From assembly GCA_937910785.1 (NCBI GenBank), contig CALDLG010000111.1, positions 1-15,083 on the forward strand: 15,083 nt of DNA, in the 5' to 3' direction. The DNA is from an uncultured Lachnospiraceae bacterium. GTDB lineage: Bacteria > Bacillota > Clostridia > Lachnospirales > Lachnospiraceae. Shown piece by piece: positions 14,482 to 15,083 of this stretch. The translations under genes and the position numbers were made by a program. The first letter of the stretch is position 1, and each line of letters begins with the position of its first letter. The notes under the pieces are model-generated. The model ran no database searches. It saw nothing but the letters and a program-made list of their open reading frames with translations, and had not been told where the DNA came from.

Positions 14482-15083
14482 TTATTTCTGAACGATATTC
14501 ACAAGTCTTCCGGGAACATAGATCTCTTTTACAATGGTTCCCGTCAGCTTATCAGCTACCGTTTCTTTTGCTTTGGCAATGACTTCGCCCTTCGGGTCAT
14601 CCTTGCCGATTAAAAGCGCTGCTCTCATTTTACCGTTGATCTGAACCGCGATCTCCACATCCGCTTCCACCGTTTTGGCCTCGTCATATTCCGGCCACTC
14701 CGCCTGATATAATCGCCCTTCAAAACCAGCCGTCTGCCAGAGTTCTTCCGTAATATGCGGCGCTACGGGATTTAACAGAACAAGCAGCGTTCGGTATTCT
14801 CCTCTTGTAACCTTGTTCTTCTTATAGAATTCGTTGATCAGCGACATCATGGCCGCAATCGCCGTATTATATTTCAGATTTTCAAAATCACTGCTGACCT
14901 TCTTAATCGTCTGGTGCATCTTTGTTTCCAGGTCTTTGGAGTATTCTGTCTCACCGCTCATGATATCCTGCAGCTTCCATACTCTTTCCAGGAAACGGCG
15001 GCACCCTTTTACACCGTCTTCCGACCAGGACGCCGACAGATCGAACGCGCCGATAAACATTTCGTAAGTCCGCAGCGTATCCG
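14482..15083 (-). CDS. leuS: Leucyl-tRNA synthetase, C-terminal part (N-terminus beyond the right edge)
   Basis: LeuRS attaches leucine to tRNA-Leu in the cytoplasm, an essential step of translation. The visible part is the last 200 codons: the frame is open to base 15083, so the ATG at 15060 is an internal Met, not the start. The first residues read DTLRTYEMFIGAFD and then SASWSEDGVKGCRRFLERVW, the typical bacterial LeuRS junction between the catalytic core and the anticodon-binding helical domain. The helical domain follows (KYNTAIAAMMSLINEFYK, NPVAPHITEELW), then the C-terminal domain (VQINGKMRA, VKEIYVPGRLVNIV). The catalytic HIGH and KMSKS motifs lie outside the window. It converges with the two-gene operon, with a terminator between them. 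Nothing looks damaged in the visible part. Confidence 0.97.
   Translation of the reverse strand, partial: DTLRTYEMFIGAFDLSASWSEDGVKGCRRFLERVWKLQDIMSGETEYSKDLETKMHQTIKKVSSDFENLKYNTAIAAMMSLINEFYKKNKVTRGEYRTLLVLLNPVAPHITEELWQTAGFEGRLYQAEWPEYDEAKTVEADVEIAVQINGKMRAALLIGKDDPKGEVIAKAKETVADKLTGTIVKEIYVPGRLVNIVQK

Overview
The window looks like a short-read draft or metagenome-derived contig from a gut-type Firmicute, most likely a Lachnospiraceae (Clostridia) relative. The reasons are strong GGAG/AGGAG ribosome binding sites, BspA-like leucine-rich-repeat surface proteins with a PKTG-type sorting signal, a class B sortase, a small Cys/Gly-rich protein of the kind common in spore-forming Clostridia, and a typical bacterial LeuRS. 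The lineage call rests on protein style, not on any search.

Layout. Positions 1-13100 hold five genes on the minus strand, in transcription order: an integral-membrane EAL-domain c-di-GMP phosphodiesterase with a degenerate GGDEF domain (13100-11199); a secreted protein of unknown function with a Gly-every-four-residues segment (10865-9747); a class B sortase with an unusual cytoplasmic N-terminal domain (9618-8458); a 1839-residue surface protein with LRR blocks, InlB-type repeats and a TPKTG wall-sorting signal (8100-2581); and a second secreted LRR protein cut by the left edge (2556-1). The last two genes are 24 bp apart. Positions 13187-14459 hold plus-strand genes: a 78-residue Cys/Gly-rich protein, a strong terminator, then a two-gene operon of small proteins of unknown function ending in another strong terminator. 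The right end carries the 3' part of leuS on the minus strand.

How the genes fit together. The sortase and the PKTG protein form a convincing enzyme-substrate pair. The left-edge LRR protein shares the substrate's wall-proximal C-terminal domain, so it probably ends in a similar signal just outside the window. The c-di-GMP phosphodiesterase upstream invites comparison with Clostridioides difficile, where SrtB substrates are under c-di-GMP control, but no c-di-GMP riboswitch was recognised here. The plus-strand small genes have promoter-like sequences resembling sporulation sigma factors (sigma-K-like before the Cys-rich gene, sigma-E-like before the two-gene operon), suggesting a small sporulation-linked module. 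That is inference from short motifs.

Caution: positions 7397-7431, inside the giant LRR gene, exactly match the Illumina P7 adapter (24 nt) followed by a run of eleven A. This is an assembly or sequencing artefact, not biology, so the encoded protein is wrong around residues 224-235 and possibly missing native sequence there.

Most unusual natural structure: a near-perfect long inverted repeat (9633-9689) just upstream of the sortase. Its left end overlaps the sortase ribosome binding site, and its right arm contains the -10 box of a good sigma-A-type promoter. This arrangement could silence read-through transcripts while allowing translation from the internal promoter.
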